Position numbers and translations under genes: made by a program. From Methylobacterium radiodurans (GTDB lineage: Bacteria; Pseudomonadota; Alphaproteobacteria; Rhizobiales; Beijerinckiaceae), in NCBI RefSeq assembly GCF_003173735.1, contig NZ_CP029551.1, positions 2,132,001 to 2,196,000 of the forward strand: a stretch of DNA of 64,000 nucleotides. The letters are read 5' to 3'. Below the pieces are notes generated by a model that did no database searches, was not told the DNA's origin, and saw only the letters and a list, made by a program, of their open reading frames with translations. Positions 1 through 9,041 of the stretch are shown one piece after another (position 1 is the first letter of the stretch; each line of letters starts with the position of its first letter).

Positions 1-617
1 GCGCTGCGCCGCACGTCCTCGTGCGCCACGATCCACGTGTCGAGGTCGTGCACCACGCGCTCCGGAAACACGCGCACGAGGTCCCGCTCGCCGACCGGCA
101 CCTGCACCACCCCGATGCCGAGGCCGGCCCTCACGGCGGCGAGTTGCGCAGGATGGCTGTCGCTGCGCAGGGCGACATGCAACGGCCCACCCGCCTCGCG
201 GCTCAGGGCGTCCAGGATCGCGACGTAGGCCGGCATGCGGTCCGGCCCGACCATGGCGTGCCGGGTGAGGTCCGCGACGGTCTCGGGAACGCCGTTCCGG
301 TCGAGGTAGGGCGGCGACGCGAAGAACCCGAGCGGGATGCTGCCGACGTGGCGCGCCACGAGCGAGTTCTGGCTCGGCCGTGCCATGCGCACCGCCACGT
401 CCGCCTCCTGGCCGGGTAGGTCGGTGTTGGCGTTGGTAAGGAGCAGTTCGATCGCGAGGCGCGGGTGGCGCTCGCGGAGAGCCGCCAGCATCGGCGGCAC
501 GACTTCGATGCCGACGAAGTCCGAGACGCTGAGGCGGACCGTGCCGGCGACCTCGGACGCCGCGCCCTCGGCCTCGCGCCGGAAGGCCTCGGACGCGTAG
601 GCCATGCGTCTGACGTG
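1..617 (-). pseudogene. LysR-family regulator fragment, N-terminal DNA-binding domain missing
   Basis: Reading the minus strand gives the effector-binding half of a LysR regulator, with phrases such as SVSDFVGIEVVPPMLAAL and ELLLTNANTDLPGQEADVAV, and it continues past the window edge. The usual first 80 or so residues with the helix-turn-helix are absent. In their place, in the same frame, the sequence changes at about 617-620 into the N-terminus of an IS5-type transposase. The gene was therefore cut by an insertion or deletion and cannot bind DNA as a LysR. A Met at 603-605 could start a short protein, but without the HTH this is best called a remnant. Confidence 0.75.
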
Positions 618-740
618 GCCGTGAGGCAGGTGCGGTTCGATCCGCCCCTACGCTTCATCGGAGAGCCAGAACAGCCGTGCCATCGCGATCCTCCTGCGCT
701 GGAAGACCCAAACTCAGGAAGAAAACGCAAGCGACCGCAA
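618..740 (-). mobile_element. IS5-family transposase N-terminal remnant
   Basis: From the ATG at 681-683 the minus strand reads MARLFWLSDEA, a TAG stop (648-650), then GRIEPHLPHG. This is the hallmark start of IS5-group transposases, with TGG (Trp) changed to TAG. The intact element at 27997-28846 starts in the same way (MADLFWLSDDQW). Only about 22 codons survive before the frame runs into the LysR fragment. The upstream end, near 740, meets the cytochrome c tail. No terminal inverted repeat was identified, so the outer boundary is approximate. Confidence 0.7.
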
Positions 741-747
741 TTGGTTG

Positions 748-982
748 TATGAGTTCCCTACCTACGCGCCGACCCGGTTCGGCTATATCCGCCGGGCGAT
801 GCCGATGAACGCCCCGCAATCGCTCAGCGACGACGACGTCTACGCGGTCTCGGGCTACGTCCTGCACCCGAACGGGCTCGCGCCCGAGGACGCCGTGTTC
901 GATTTCCGATCGCTCTCGGCCGTCCAGATGCCGAACCCGGGACGGCTTCGTCTCGGACCCGAGGCCGGATGCGAAGCCCTGA
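748..982 (+). pseudogene. C-terminal remnant of a SoxD/sulfite-dehydrogenase-type cytochrome c
   Basis: The plus strand encodes a cytochrome c tail of the kind found in SoxD and SorB-like subunits (YIRRAMPMNAPQSLSDD, then YAVSGYVLHPNGLAPEDAV, then VQMPN). The family's usual ending RDGFVSDPRPD follows only after a one-base shift near 932, and that frame ends at TGA 980-982. There is no start codon and no haem-binding CXXCH in the surviving part, so this is a frameshifted remnant. Its sulfur-oxidation flavour fits the sulfonate genes next door. Confidence 0.65.
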
Positions 983-2314
983 CTAGCGGTCCGTGCCGAA
1001 ACCGGGCGGCGGGCGTGAGCCGAGGTGCCCGCGTAGCGTCCGACCCTCGTAATCCTCCCGGAACAGGCCACGGCGCCGCAGTTCCGGCAGGACGAGTTCG
1101 ATGAAGTCGTCGAGGCCTCCGGGCAACGTCGCCGGCATGATGTTGAACCCGTCGGCACCTCCTGCCCGAAAGCGAGCTTCCATCTCATCGACGATCTGGG
1201 CGGGTGTCCCCACGATCTGCGAATGCCCGCGTGCCCCGGCGATTCGCAGATAGAGCTGGCGAAGGCTCAACCCCTCCCGGCGGGCGAGGTCGAACATCAA
1301 TTGCTGACGGGATTTGGCGCCGTTGGCCTCCGGCAACTCGGGCACCGGCCCGTCCGGGTCGAAGCCGGAGAGATCGAAGCCGCCGATCATACGCTCCAGC
1401 AGCGCCAGCCCGACCACCGGATCGATCAGGTCCTGCAATTCCTCGAATTTGGCACGGGCCTCGGCCTCCGTGCGCCCGACCACCGGGAACAGCCCCGGCA
1501 TCACCTTCAGGTCGTCGGGCGCGCGGCCGAAACCGGCCATGCGGGCCTTCAGATCCCCATAGAACGCCACGGCCTCGTCGAGCGTCTGGTTGGCCGTGAA
1601 GACGATCTCGGCGGTGCGGGCCGCGAGGTCCTTGCCCGGACCCGACGAGCCGGCCTGGACGAGAACCGGCTGGCCCTGCGGCGAGCGCGAGATGTTGAGG
1701 GGGCCGCGGACCTCGAAATGCTTGCCCCGGTGGTCCAGCGGCCGGAAGCCGTCCGGCTTCGAGAACTGGCCGCTCGCGCGATCGATCAGCACCGCGTCGT
1801 CGTCCCAGGTGTTCCAGAGGCCGAGCACCACGTCGGCGAATTCCTCGGCACGCTCGTAGCGGTCGGCATGCTGCGCGATCCGGTCGTTTCCGAAGTTGGC
1901 GGCCTCCGCGTCGGTTGCCGAGGTGACGAGGTTCCAGCCCGCCCGGCCGCCACTCAGATGGTCGAGCGAGGCGAAGCGGCGGGCGACGTTGTAGGGCTCG
2001 TTGAAACTCGTGGAGGTCGTGGCCACGAGGCCGATCCGGCTGGTGACGGCGGCGAGCGCCGAGAGCAGCGTCACCGGCTCGAAATGAGTGGAACGCGCCG
2101 TTCGCTCGCTGGAGCGGAGGTTGGTGTCGCGAATGCCGGTTCCGTCCTCGAGGAACACGAGGTCGAACTTGGCGGCTTCCGCCTTCTGCGCCCAGTCGAC
2201 ATAGCGTGAGAGGGTGATCCCGCCATCCGCCTCGCTCGACGGATGCCGCCAGCCGGCGATGTGGTGGCCCGTCGCGTAGAAGAACGCACCAAGGCTCAGG
2301 CTGCGTTGGGTCAT
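983..2314 (-). CDS. FMN-dependent monooxygenase (NtaA/SnaA/DszA family)
   Basis: This 443-residue protein matches the two-component, flavin-dependent monooxygenases that use FMNH2 from a separate reductase. Members desulfurise organosulfur compounds or oxidise nitrilotriacetate. Visible family features include LGAFFYATGHHIAGWRHP at the N-terminus, TTSTSFNEPYNVARRFASLD, SGGRAGWNLVTS and QAGSSGPGKDLAARTAE. The length is full for the family. The ATG at 2312-2314 was chosen because homology begins there; the frame stays open upstream but only as a shadow of the permease gene. It is the last gene of the ssuABC-like operon, so an organosulfur substrate is the likely target. The exact substrate cannot be read from sequence. 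Confidence 0.88.
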   Translation of the reverse strand: MTQRSLSLGAFFYATGHHIAGWRHPSSEADGGITLSRYVDWAQKAEAAKFDLVFLEDGTGIRDTNLRSSERTARSTHFEPVTLLSALAAVTSRIGLVATTSTSFNEPYNVARRFASLDHLSGGRAGWNLVTSATDAEAANFGNDRIAQHADRYERAEEFADVVLGLWNTWDDDAVLIDRASGQFSKPDGFRPLDHRGKHFEVRGPLNISRSPQGQPVLVQAGSSGPGKDLAARTAEIVFTANQTLDEAVAFYGDLKARMAGFGRAPDDLKVMPGLFPVVGRTEAEARAKFEELQDLIDPVVGLALLERMIGGFDLSGFDPDGPVPELPEANGAKSRQQLMFDLARREGLSLRQLYLRIAGARGHSQIVGTPAQIVDEMEARFRAGGADGFNIMPATLPGGLDDFIELVLPELRRRGLFREDYEGRTLRGHLGSRPPPGFGTDR

Positions 2315-2376
2315 GAACGGTCTGATCAGAATGACAGTTTGCAGAAGAGGGGCCGGGCTTGGATCGGATGCCTGAG

Positions 2377-3264
2377 TCAGCGGACAACGCCCCAGCGCCG
2401 CACCGTCATTCGCTCCAGGGTGGCGAACACGACGTTCTCCACGAAGAGGCCAATGAGGATCACGACGAGCAGGCCCGCGAAGACCCGGTCGGTGTAGAGC
2501 TCGTTGCGGTTCTGATAGATGTACCAGCCGAGGCCGCCCTTGCCGGAAGCCGCGCCGAATACGAGTTCGGCGGCGATCAGGGTGCGCCATGCAAAGGCCC
2601 AGCCGATCTTGAGGCCGGACAGGATCGCCGGCAGTGCCGCCGGGATCAGGATCTGCCAGACGTAGGCTAGCCCGGTCAGTCCGTAATTTCGGCCCGTCAT
2701 CCGCAGGGTCTCGGGCACGCCTTGGAACCCGGCGAAGGTGTTGAGTGCCAGCGGCCAGAGGACCGCGTGGACCAGCACGAAGACGAGGCTGCCGTTGCCG
2801 AGCCCGAACCAGAGCAGCGCCAGCGGCAGCAGCGCGATGGCCGGGAGCGGATTGAACATCGCTGTCAGGGTCGAGAGCAGGTCGCGGCCGAACTGCGTCG
2901 AGACCGCAAGCGTCGTCAGCCCGAAGGCGAGGAGAGCGCCGATTGCGTAGCCCTGTGCCAGCACGGCGAGGGAAATGCGCACGCGCTCGATCAGCTCGCC
3001 GTCGGCCAGTCCCTCCGCGAGTGCGGAGAGGGTCGCGGTGAAGCTTGGCAGCAGGAGATCGTTGTCCTTGACCCGCGCCAGTCCCTCCCAGGCCGCTGCC
3101 AGGATCGCGAGGATCAGCGCCTTGCGCAGCCAGCCCTGCTGCCAGAGGCGCGCGCCGACTGGCAGGGCGCGGATGACGGGCGCCTCCACGAAGGGCGGCA
3201 GAACCTGGTCGACCTCTGGGCGGATTGGCGGCAGTGCGCGCGACGTCGTGGCGAACGCGGTCAT
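2377..3264 (-). CDS. ssuC: Sulfonate-type ABC transporter permease (SsuC-like)
   Basis: This 295-residue inner-membrane protein has about six hydrophobic segments and the permease EAA-type loop (ETLRMTGRNYGLTGLAYVWQ) that docks on the ATPase. It resembles SsuC/TauC permeases of the nitrate-sulfonate-taurine importer family. Its start overlaps the end of the ATPase gene by 4 bases (3261-3264), which shows translational coupling. With the neighbouring ATPase and binding protein it forms a complete importer. The substrate is inferred to be an alkyl or aryl sulfonate from the adjacent monooxygenase. Confidence 0.88.
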   Translation of the reverse strand: MTAFATTSRALPPIRPEVDQVLPPFVEAPVIRALPVGARLWQQGWLRKALILAILAAAWEGLARVKDNDLLLPSFTATLSALAEGLADGELIERVRISLAVLAQGYAIGALLAFGLTTLAVSTQFGRDLLSTLTAMFNPLPAIALLPLALLWFGLGNGSLVFVLVHAVLWPLALNTFAGFQGVPETLRMTGRNYGLTGLAYVWQILIPAALPAILSGLKIGWAFAWRTLIAAELVFGAASGKGGLGWYIYQNRNELYTDRVFAGLLVVILIGLFVENVVFATLERMTVRRWGVVR

Positions 3265-4133
3265 GCGGCGCTCCCGTCAGCCTCGAACAGGCGCTCGTGG
3301 AGTCGCAGGGCGGCGGCCTGGAAGTCGCGGCTCCCGAGGCTCGTGAGATCAAAGGCGTGGCTGTTAATCTCGCTGCGCACCCGCCCCGGATGGGGCGAAA
3401 GCAGCGCCACCCGGTTCCCGACGACCAGCGCCTCCTCGATGGAGTGGGTCACGAACAGCAGGGTGAAGCGGACCTCTTCCCAGAGGGCTAGCAATTCCTC
3501 CTGCATCCGCCGCCGGGTCAGCGCGTCCAGAGCCGCAAAGGGTTCGTCCATCAGCAGCACCCGGGGCTGCATGGCGAGCGCCCGGGCGATGGCCACGCGC
3601 TGCTTCATGCCCCCCGAGAGCTGATGCGGATAGCTGTCGGCGAAGGGGGTGAGGCCGACCGTATCGATGACTTGGCGCGCCCGCTCGGCGGCCTCGCGCC
3701 GGCCGAGGCGGCGGGAGGCGCGTAAGGGGAAGGTGACGTTCTGCAGAACCGTCTTCCACGGCGGCAGCTGGTCGAACTCCTGGAACACGACGATGCGGTC
3801 CGGACCCGGGCCCCGCACCGGCACGCCGTCCAGGGTGATATCGCCCTCCACCGGCGGGATGAAACCCGCCACCGCCTTGAGCAGGGTGGACTTCCCGCAG
3901 CCCGATGGGCCGAGCAACACGAAGCGGTCCGCTTCGTACACGTCGAGGTTGATGCGATGCGTGGCGCGCACGACCCGCGCCGGAGTGCGGTATTCGAGGC
4001 TGACGCCCGAGATGCGCAGGAGTGGGTCTGGCAGGGCGGGAGCCGCCATGGCCGGGCCGCTCCAATCCGCCGTCTCCGGCTCCGGCGGCACGGCGCGGAC
4101 GCTTGTTTCCGAGAGGGTCATGCGCCTGCTCAA
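3261..4133 (-). CDS. ssuB: Sulfonate-type ABC transporter ATPase (SsuB-like)
   Basis: This 290-residue ATPase of the nitrate/sulfonate/taurine group has Walker A GPSGCGKST (about residues 75-83), signature LSGGMKQR (172-179) and Walker B LLMDEP (193-198), so all catalytic elements are present. The first 35 residues are a non-conserved extension and the true start may be a few codons later, at the second Met. It overlaps the binding-protein gene upstream and the permease gene downstream by 4 bases each, so the three are co-translated. It powers uptake through the SsuC-like permease. Confidence 0.88.
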   Translation of the reverse strand: MSRRMTLSETSVRAVPPEPETADWSGPAMAAPALPDPLLRISGVSLEYRTPARVVRATHRINLDVYEADRFVLLGPSGCGKSTLLKAVAGFIPPVEGDITLDGVPVRGPGPDRIVVFQEFDQLPPWKTVLQNVTFPLRASRRLGRREAAERARQVIDTVGLTPFADSYPHQLSGGMKQRVAIARALAMQPRVLLMDEPFAALDALTRRRMQEELLALWEEVRFTLLFVTHSIEEALVVGNRVALLSPHPGRVRSEINSHAFDLTSLGSRDFQAAALRLHERLFEADGSAA

Positions 4134-5164
4134 CTGCCGGTGGCAGTACGCGGACTGGCAAAGAAGTAGTCCGACAGGCTCTTCGGCTCGGTCTTGATCG
4201 CTCCGACCCGGTGCATGAACTGGCCGAGGCCGAGGGTGTTCTGCGGCTCGATCTTGAAGCTGACCTGCGGGTTCCTGATCACTTTGAGCAGTAATTCCCG
4301 GTCGAGCTTGCTGTTCGTCGCCTTGAGGTAGATGTCGGCGGCCTTCTCGGGGTTGGCCGTGACGAACTTTGCCGCCTCTTCAAGGGCCTCGACGAAGGCC
4401 GCGTAGGTCTTCGGACTTTCCGTGTAAAAGCGCTCGGTCGCGTACAGCACCGTCGAGGAGGACGGGCCGCCTTGGACATCGTAGGAGTTCAGAACGACGT
4501 GGGCGTTCGGGTTCTCGGCGAGTTCCTGATCTTGAAAGGGCGGATTGGCGAAGTGGCCGGTCACCTCAGTGCCGCCCTTGACGATCGCCGCCGTCGCCTC
4601 GGGGTGCGGGATGGCGACGGTCAGCTTGTCGAGCTTGGCGAAGTCCTTGTCGCCCCAGAGCTTGGCCGACGCCCATTGCAAGATGCGCGACTGGACCGAT
4701 ACGCCGACCGCCGGCACGGCAATGCGGTCGGCATCGGTGAAGTCCGCGATGGTCTTCACCCCCGGACGGTTGCTGACGAGGTAGTAGGGAAAGTTTCCAA
4801 GCGAGGCGACACCCTTCACGCCCTGCCGCCCGCGGGTGCGGTCCCACAGGGTGAAGAGCGGCCCCACGCCCGCGCCGCCGATATCGACGGCGCCGGAGAG
4901 CAGCGCATCGTTGACGGCCGAGCCGCCGGAGAGCTGAACGTACTCGACCGCAATATCGAGACCAGCTTCCTTGCCGTGCTTCTCGACGAGTTTCTGATCC
5001 TCAATGACATTGAGGAGCAGGTAGACGACGCCGAACTGCTTGGCGATGCGCAGCCGGCCCTCCACCGCCGCTGCCGGTCCGACCAGCAAGCCGGTCAGCG
5101 CGATGCCGCCGATCAGTGCGGCGACCCGCCCATACGACACGAAGTTTCGTCGCAACAGAAGCAT
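4130..5164 (-). CDS. ssuA: Sulfonate-type ABC transporter periplasmic binding protein (SsuA-like)
   Basis: A signal peptide (MLLLRRNFVSYGRVAALIGG..., cleavage expected after GPAAA) precedes a type 2 periplasmic binding protein of the SsuA/TauA group. Family phrases include LLSGAVDIGGAGVGPLF and LYATERFYTESPKTYAAFV. The ATG at 5162-5164 is preferred because it starts directly with the signal peptide; an upstream in-frame start at 5212 would add 16 unlikely residues. It is the first gene of the transporter-monooxygenase operon, and an AT-rich stretch upstream (about 5240-5340) is the probable promoter area. Confidence 0.85.
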   Translation of the reverse strand: MLLLRRNFVSYGRVAALIGGIALTGLLVGPAAAVEGRLRIAKQFGVVYLLLNVIEDQKLVEKHGKEAGLDIAVEYVQLSGGSAVNDALLSGAVDIGGAGVGPLFTLWDRTRGRQGVKGVASLGNFPYYLVSNRPGVKTIADFTDADRIAVPAVGVSVQSRILQWASAKLWGDKDFAKLDKLTVAIPHPEATAAIVKGGTEVTGHFANPPFQDQELAENPNAHVVLNSYDVQGGPSSSTVLYATERFYTESPKTYAAFVEALEEAAKFVTANPEKAADIYLKATNSKLDRELLLKVIRNPQVSFKIEPQNTLGLGQFMHRVGAIKTEPKSLSDYFFASPRTATGS

Positions 5165-5435
5165 GTCGATTTTCTCTGGCCTCGCCGTGCCGCAACAACG
5201 CATGGCGATCACAAAAGCGAGATGGAGATTTGACCTGTGAATGCTGTGCGGTCAATGAGATTAAGTATTACATTTCGCCGACAAAGAGGTATTATATTTT
5301 GCCGTGCGGACGATTTATAGACGAATTTTCGTTTTCACCATGAGCATCGAACGACAGGTCGGAGAGGACGGGCGAGCCCGCCCTGCCACGGTCGCGCGGC
5401 AGCGTCTACGCGGGGCGCTTGCGCTGGGACAGGCC
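5165..5435. promoter_or_regulatory. AT-rich upstream region of the ssuABC-monooxygenase operon
   Basis: Between the SsuA-like gene and the end of the dioxygenase gene the base composition drops sharply, around 5250-5340, in DNA that is otherwise about 68-70% GC. Runs such as AGGTATTATATTTTGCCG and ACGATTTATAGACG are the most promoter-like sequences here. No clear -35/-10 pair or sulfur-regulator site can be assigned by eye. No gene was seen. Confidence 0.4.
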
Positions 5436-6353
5436 TCAGGCAGCCTTGCCCGCCTGCGTCTCGCGGGCCCGGCTGCGGCGTCCGTCCGTGCTGACCGGAG
5501 CAACGCCCCGGATCGTCACTCGCCGCACCACGCGGGGCTCGTCGTCGTAATCGTCGACGGCCCGGTGTACCGTCGCCCGATTGTCCCAGATCGCCACGTC
5601 ACCCTGGCGCCAGGACCAACGGACGGTGTTCTCGGGCCGCGTCGCGTGATCGTGGAAGATCGCGAGCAGGTGCTGCGAATCCGAGGTCGTCAGGCCGAGG
5701 ATCCTTTGGATGAAATGCCCGACGATCAGCGAGCGCTCGCCACTTTCCGGATGGACATGAACCAATGGGTGCTCGGTCTCGTAGACGGTGCGGGTGAAGA
5801 TCTCGTCGTACCGCCGCCGTCCGGCATCGGACGCGTTCACCCGTCCGCCCACGTAGTCGTAGACGTTCGAGTGCACGGCCCAGAGCCGGTCCGCGAGATC
5901 ACGCAGGGCCTCCGGTAACTCGGCATAGGCCGCTTCCGTGTTGGCCCAGAGCGTATCGCCGCCATAGGCGGGAAGCGTCACCGCGCGGAGGATCGAGATC
6001 GCCGGGTAGTTCGGCACGAAGGTCACGTCGGTGTGCCAGGAGCTGGCACGCTCGCCCCGGCTGCCGTCGATGTCGAGGGTTCCCGCCGTGCCGTCGAGGG
6101 AGGGCACGGTCGGGTGCGGGATGAGATCTCCGAGAAGCCGCCCGAAGGCTTCGTGACCAGCCTCGTCCAGGGTCTGATCGCGGAAGAACACCACCTTGTG
6201 CCGGATCAGCGCCTGCCGGATCGCCGCGACCGTCGCGGCGTCGAGGTCGCCGGAGAGCGCGACGCCGCGGATCTCAGCACCGATGCGCCCGGCGACGCGG
6301 CGGATGTCCAAAGCCGGAGCGGAGGGATGGAGGGAATGGAGACCGGCACTCAT
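5436..6353 (-). CDS. TauD/TfdA-family Fe(II)/2-oxoglutarate-dependent dioxygenase
   Basis: This 305-residue enzyme has the facial triad of TauD-type dioxygenases: HTD in SSWHTDVTF (His107, Asp109) and a distal His in NRATVHRAV (His263), followed by the 2-oxoglutarate-binding arginine region. Family members hydroxylate taurine, alkyl sulfate esters or sulfonates and release sulfite or sulfate. It lies 43 bases downstream of an SsuA-like binding-protein gene on the same strand, so an organosulfur substrate is likely. An AtsK-type alkylsulfatase role is possible. Catalytic residues are intact. Confidence 0.85.
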   Translation of the reverse strand: MSAGLHSLHPSAPALDIRRVAGRIGAEIRGVALSGDLDAATVAAIRQALIRHKVVFFRDQTLDEAGHEAFGRLLGDLIPHPTVPSLDGTAGTLDIDGSRGERASSWHTDVTFVPNYPAISILRAVTLPAYGGDTLWANTEAAYAELPEALRDLADRLWAVHSNVYDYVGGRVNASDAGRRRYDEIFTRTVYETEHPLVHVHPESGERSLIVGHFIQRILGLTTSDSQHLLAIFHDHATRPENTVRWSWRQGDVAIWDNRATVHRAVDDYDDEPRVVRRVTIRGVAPVSTDGRRSRARETQAGKAA

Positions 6354-6396
6354 CGAGAAGACTCCTCTGCGGGGAGATGGGATGACAAAAGGGCGC

Positions 6397-7356
6397 TCAC
6401 GTCCTCGGCTGGGACCACACGATGTCCCGCACCTTGATGGGGCGAGGGATCAGGCCGAGCCGGAAGAACCGGTCGGCGGTGGTCTGCTGGGCGGTCAGGA
6501 TCTCGTCCGAGAGCGGGCGGACGGCGAACTCCGTCCGGTCGGCGGCGACCTTCTGAACGGGATAGGGAACGCCGGTCACGGCCGCGAGCGATTGCGCGAC
6601 CTCGTCGCGATGCGCCCGCGCCCAGCCCGCCGCCTCGGTCAGACCCGACAGAGCGCCGGCGATGAGGCTTGGATTCTTCTCGGCGAAGGTCCGGTTGGCG
6701 AGAAAGAAGGACGCGACGTCATGGGTCTGCCCGGTGGTCGCGAGCACGCGCGTCTCGCCGCGCGATTGCGCGAGGGCCAGATAGGGATCCCAGATCACCC
6801 AGGCATCGACGCTGTCGTTCGCGAAGGCAGAGCCAGCGTCGGAGGGCAGCAGGTGGGCCGGCTTAACGTCGGAGAAGCTCAGGGCCGCCTTTTCGAGGGC
6901 GGCGATGAGGAGATTGTGGCTGCTCGTCCCGCGCCCAACGGCGACGGTCTTGCCCTTCAGGTCGGCGACCGACCGGATCGGCGAATTCGCCTTGACCAGA
7001 ATGGCCTCACCGTCGCGGGTCGGTGCCGCCGCGCCGACATAGACGAGGTTGCCCCCGGCCGCCTGTGAGAAGATGGGCGGGGCGTCGCCGGTATAGCCGA
7101 AATCGATTCCGCTTGCGTTCAGCGCTTCCAGCAGAGGCGGCCCGGCTTGGAACTCGACCCAGCGCACGGCAACGCCCTGCGGTGCCAGCTGCTTCTCAAT
7201 CAGGCCCTGCTGACGGGCGACGACGACGAGGCCGACTTTCTGATAGCCGATCCTCAATTCCTGAGGGGCGTTCTGCGCCAGGGCGCCGGCTCCCAGAGAA
7301 AGGCCGAGTGCCAGGAATCCGAGACGGGTGGCGGCACGGCGTCTTGTCGTGGTCAC
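6397..7356 (-). CDS. Aliphatic sulfonate ABC transporter binding protein (SsuA family)
   Basis: This 319-residue protein has a signal peptide (MTTTRRRAATRLGFLALGLSLGAG, cleavage near ALAQ) followed by a complete SsuA fold. Visible family features are LRIGYQKVGLVVVARQQGL, GIDFGYTGDAPPIF, KGKTVAVGRGTSSHNLL and DAWVIWDPYLALAQ. It is a second sulfonate-binding protein, with no permease or ATPase beside it; the dioxygenase follows on the same strand. It may share the SsuBC pair at 2.4-4.1 kb. Confidence 0.88.
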   Translation of the reverse strand: MTTTRRRAATRLGFLALGLSLGAGALAQNAPQELRIGYQKVGLVVVARQQGLIEKQLAPQGVAVRWVEFQAGPPLLEALNASGIDFGYTGDAPPIFSQAAGGNLVYVGAAAPTRDGEAILVKANSPIRSVADLKGKTVAVGRGTSSHNLLIAALEKAALSFSDVKPAHLLPSDAGSAFANDSVDAWVIWDPYLALAQSRGETRVLATTGQTHDVASFFLANRTFAEKNPSLIAGALSGLTEAAGWARAHRDEVAQSLAAVTGVPYPVQKVAADRTEFAVRPLSDEILTAQQTTADRFFRLGLIPRPIKVRDIVWSQPRT

Positions 7357-7665
7357 GGCGAAGGCTCCTTTGGGTGAGATCGATGACGAGGGGAGCTATG
7401 CAACCGTCGGAGCTTGCCGCACCCACGCGCAACGACGGAGGCGGATAAGGCGATCGCCCCGGCAAGATCTGAAGCGGTGAGAACGGCTTATGCCGCCGGG
7501 CGGGGCATCGTTCGACGATAATCCTTTGAGGAATACGCTGGGTGAGCAGCTGCGGATATTTATGCCCCCGTTCAATCCGCCGTCAAAAGCATTAGAAACT
7601 CTAGTTTTGTTCGATGCCAAGCGAGTCTTTTATCGATCTGGCGATCCAGAGAACTTTTTCGTCCA
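7357..7665. other. Intergenic region upstream of the second ssuA-like gene
   Basis: There is no credible gene in this 309-base gap. Its right half (about 7540-7670) is clearly richer in A and T than its surroundings and probably holds the promoter for the binding-protein/dioxygenase pair. No operator or terminator was recognised. Confidence 0.4.
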
Positions 7666-9041
7666 TTACACGGAAGTGGGACCGGCCGCGTGCCGAAAGG
7701 CATTGGCGGCATGGCGGGCGGGAAGGCGATTTCCCTCGCCGAAGAGCTTCCTGCGCAGGGAGCCGGGTGCATAGTCGGTCTTGTACAGGCCCCGGTACTG
7801 AAGCTCGGGGATTACGAGGTCGACGAAGTCCGAAAAGCTCTCCGGTACGACGATGCGGCTGAGGTTGAACCCATCCACCTCACCTTCCGCGACCCAGGAT
7901 TGAAGCTCGTCCGCGATGGAGATGGCGTCGCCCGTGAGCACGGCGTAACGCCTGCCCAGGCCCATTTCCGCCAAGTGGTCGCGCTTGGTCAGCCCCCGCT
8001 TGGCGGCGACGGCGGTGGCCGATTGGATCGCGTTGCCCGGCGCGTAGGGGATCGCCTCGTCGAGGCCGTAACGGGCGAAGTCGATGCCCGTCGAGGCGGA
8101 GAAATGCGCGAGGCCGGCCTCGGCGCTGGCGTAGCGCATATATTCGGCGCGCTTGTCCTCGGCCTCGGCGCGGGTGCGGCCAGGGATAGCGGCATGCCGA
8201 TGAAGACCTTCGAGTCCTGCGGGTCGCGCCCGGCGGCGACGGCCTCGGCGCGGATCGAGCGTGCGGCCTCGCGGGCCGACGGCTTATCCCGAACGGAGAT
8301 GAAAACGCACTCGGCGTGTCGCCCGGCGAAGACCCGGCCCCGGCCGGAGGCGCCCGCCTGATAGAGCACGGGCGTCCGCTGGGGCGAAGGCTCGCAGAGG
8401 TGATAGCCGTCCAACGCCAGGAACTCGCCACGGTGGGAGATGGGGCAGATTCTGCCCGGATCGCTGAACACCCGCGCGTCGCGGTCCCGGCGCGCGGCGT
8501 CGTCGTCCCAGCTTCCCTCCCAGAGCCTGTAGAGCACCTCGAGGTACTCGTCGGCATAGTCGTAGCGCCGGTCATGGGCCGGCAGCGCCTCGCCCCGTCC
8601 GCGATGGGCGCTCTCCAGATAGCCGGTGACGATGTTCCAGCCGACCCGGCCGCCGGTAAGATGATCCAGCGTCGAGCTTCGCCGGGCGAAGGTGTAGGGC
8701 GTCTCCGCGAAGACGTTGACGGTGATGCCGAAGCCCAGATGCTCCGTCACCGCCGCCATGGCCGGGACGATGAGCGTCGGGTCGTTCACCGGCAGTTGCA
8801 CGGCCTCCCGCGCCGTCACGTCAATGCCGCCGCCGTAGATGTCGTAGACGCCCAGAATGTCGGCGATGAATAGCCCGTCGAACAGGCCGCGTTCCAAGAG
8901 CTTCGCCTGGTCCGTCCAGTAGGGCAGCGTGTTGTACTCGCTGGAACGGTCGCGCGGATGGGTCCACGGGCCGTGGTTGATGTGGCCGACGCAGTTCATG
9001 TTGAACGCGTTGAGCCTGATCTGCTTGGCGGCAGAGGTCAT
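7666..9041 (-). pseudogene. FMN-dependent monooxygenase (NtaA/SnaA/DszA family), frameshifted
   Basis: From the ATG at 9039-9041 the first 280 or so codons encode an NtaA/DszA-type flavin monooxygenase (LGFGITVNVFAETPYTFARR, GGRVGWNIVTGYL, YQAGASGRGRVFAGRHAECV). Near 8190-8193 the frame is lost: the sequence reads ATG CCG CTA TCC CTG, while homology resumes one frame over as AIPGRTRAEAEDK and runs to the stop at 7666. Restoring one base (CCGGCT for CCGCT) rebuilds a normal protein of about 458 residues. Either a recent one-base deletion or a sequencing error explains this. The gene overlaps the metN-like gene by 4 bases. Confidence 0.85.

Noticed and set aside
745..1104. A possible 119-residue plus-strand gene
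   Set aside because: Only its first 80 or so codons match a cytochrome c tail, and they are better explained as a frameshifted remnant. The rest overlaps the monooxygenase end on the other strand.
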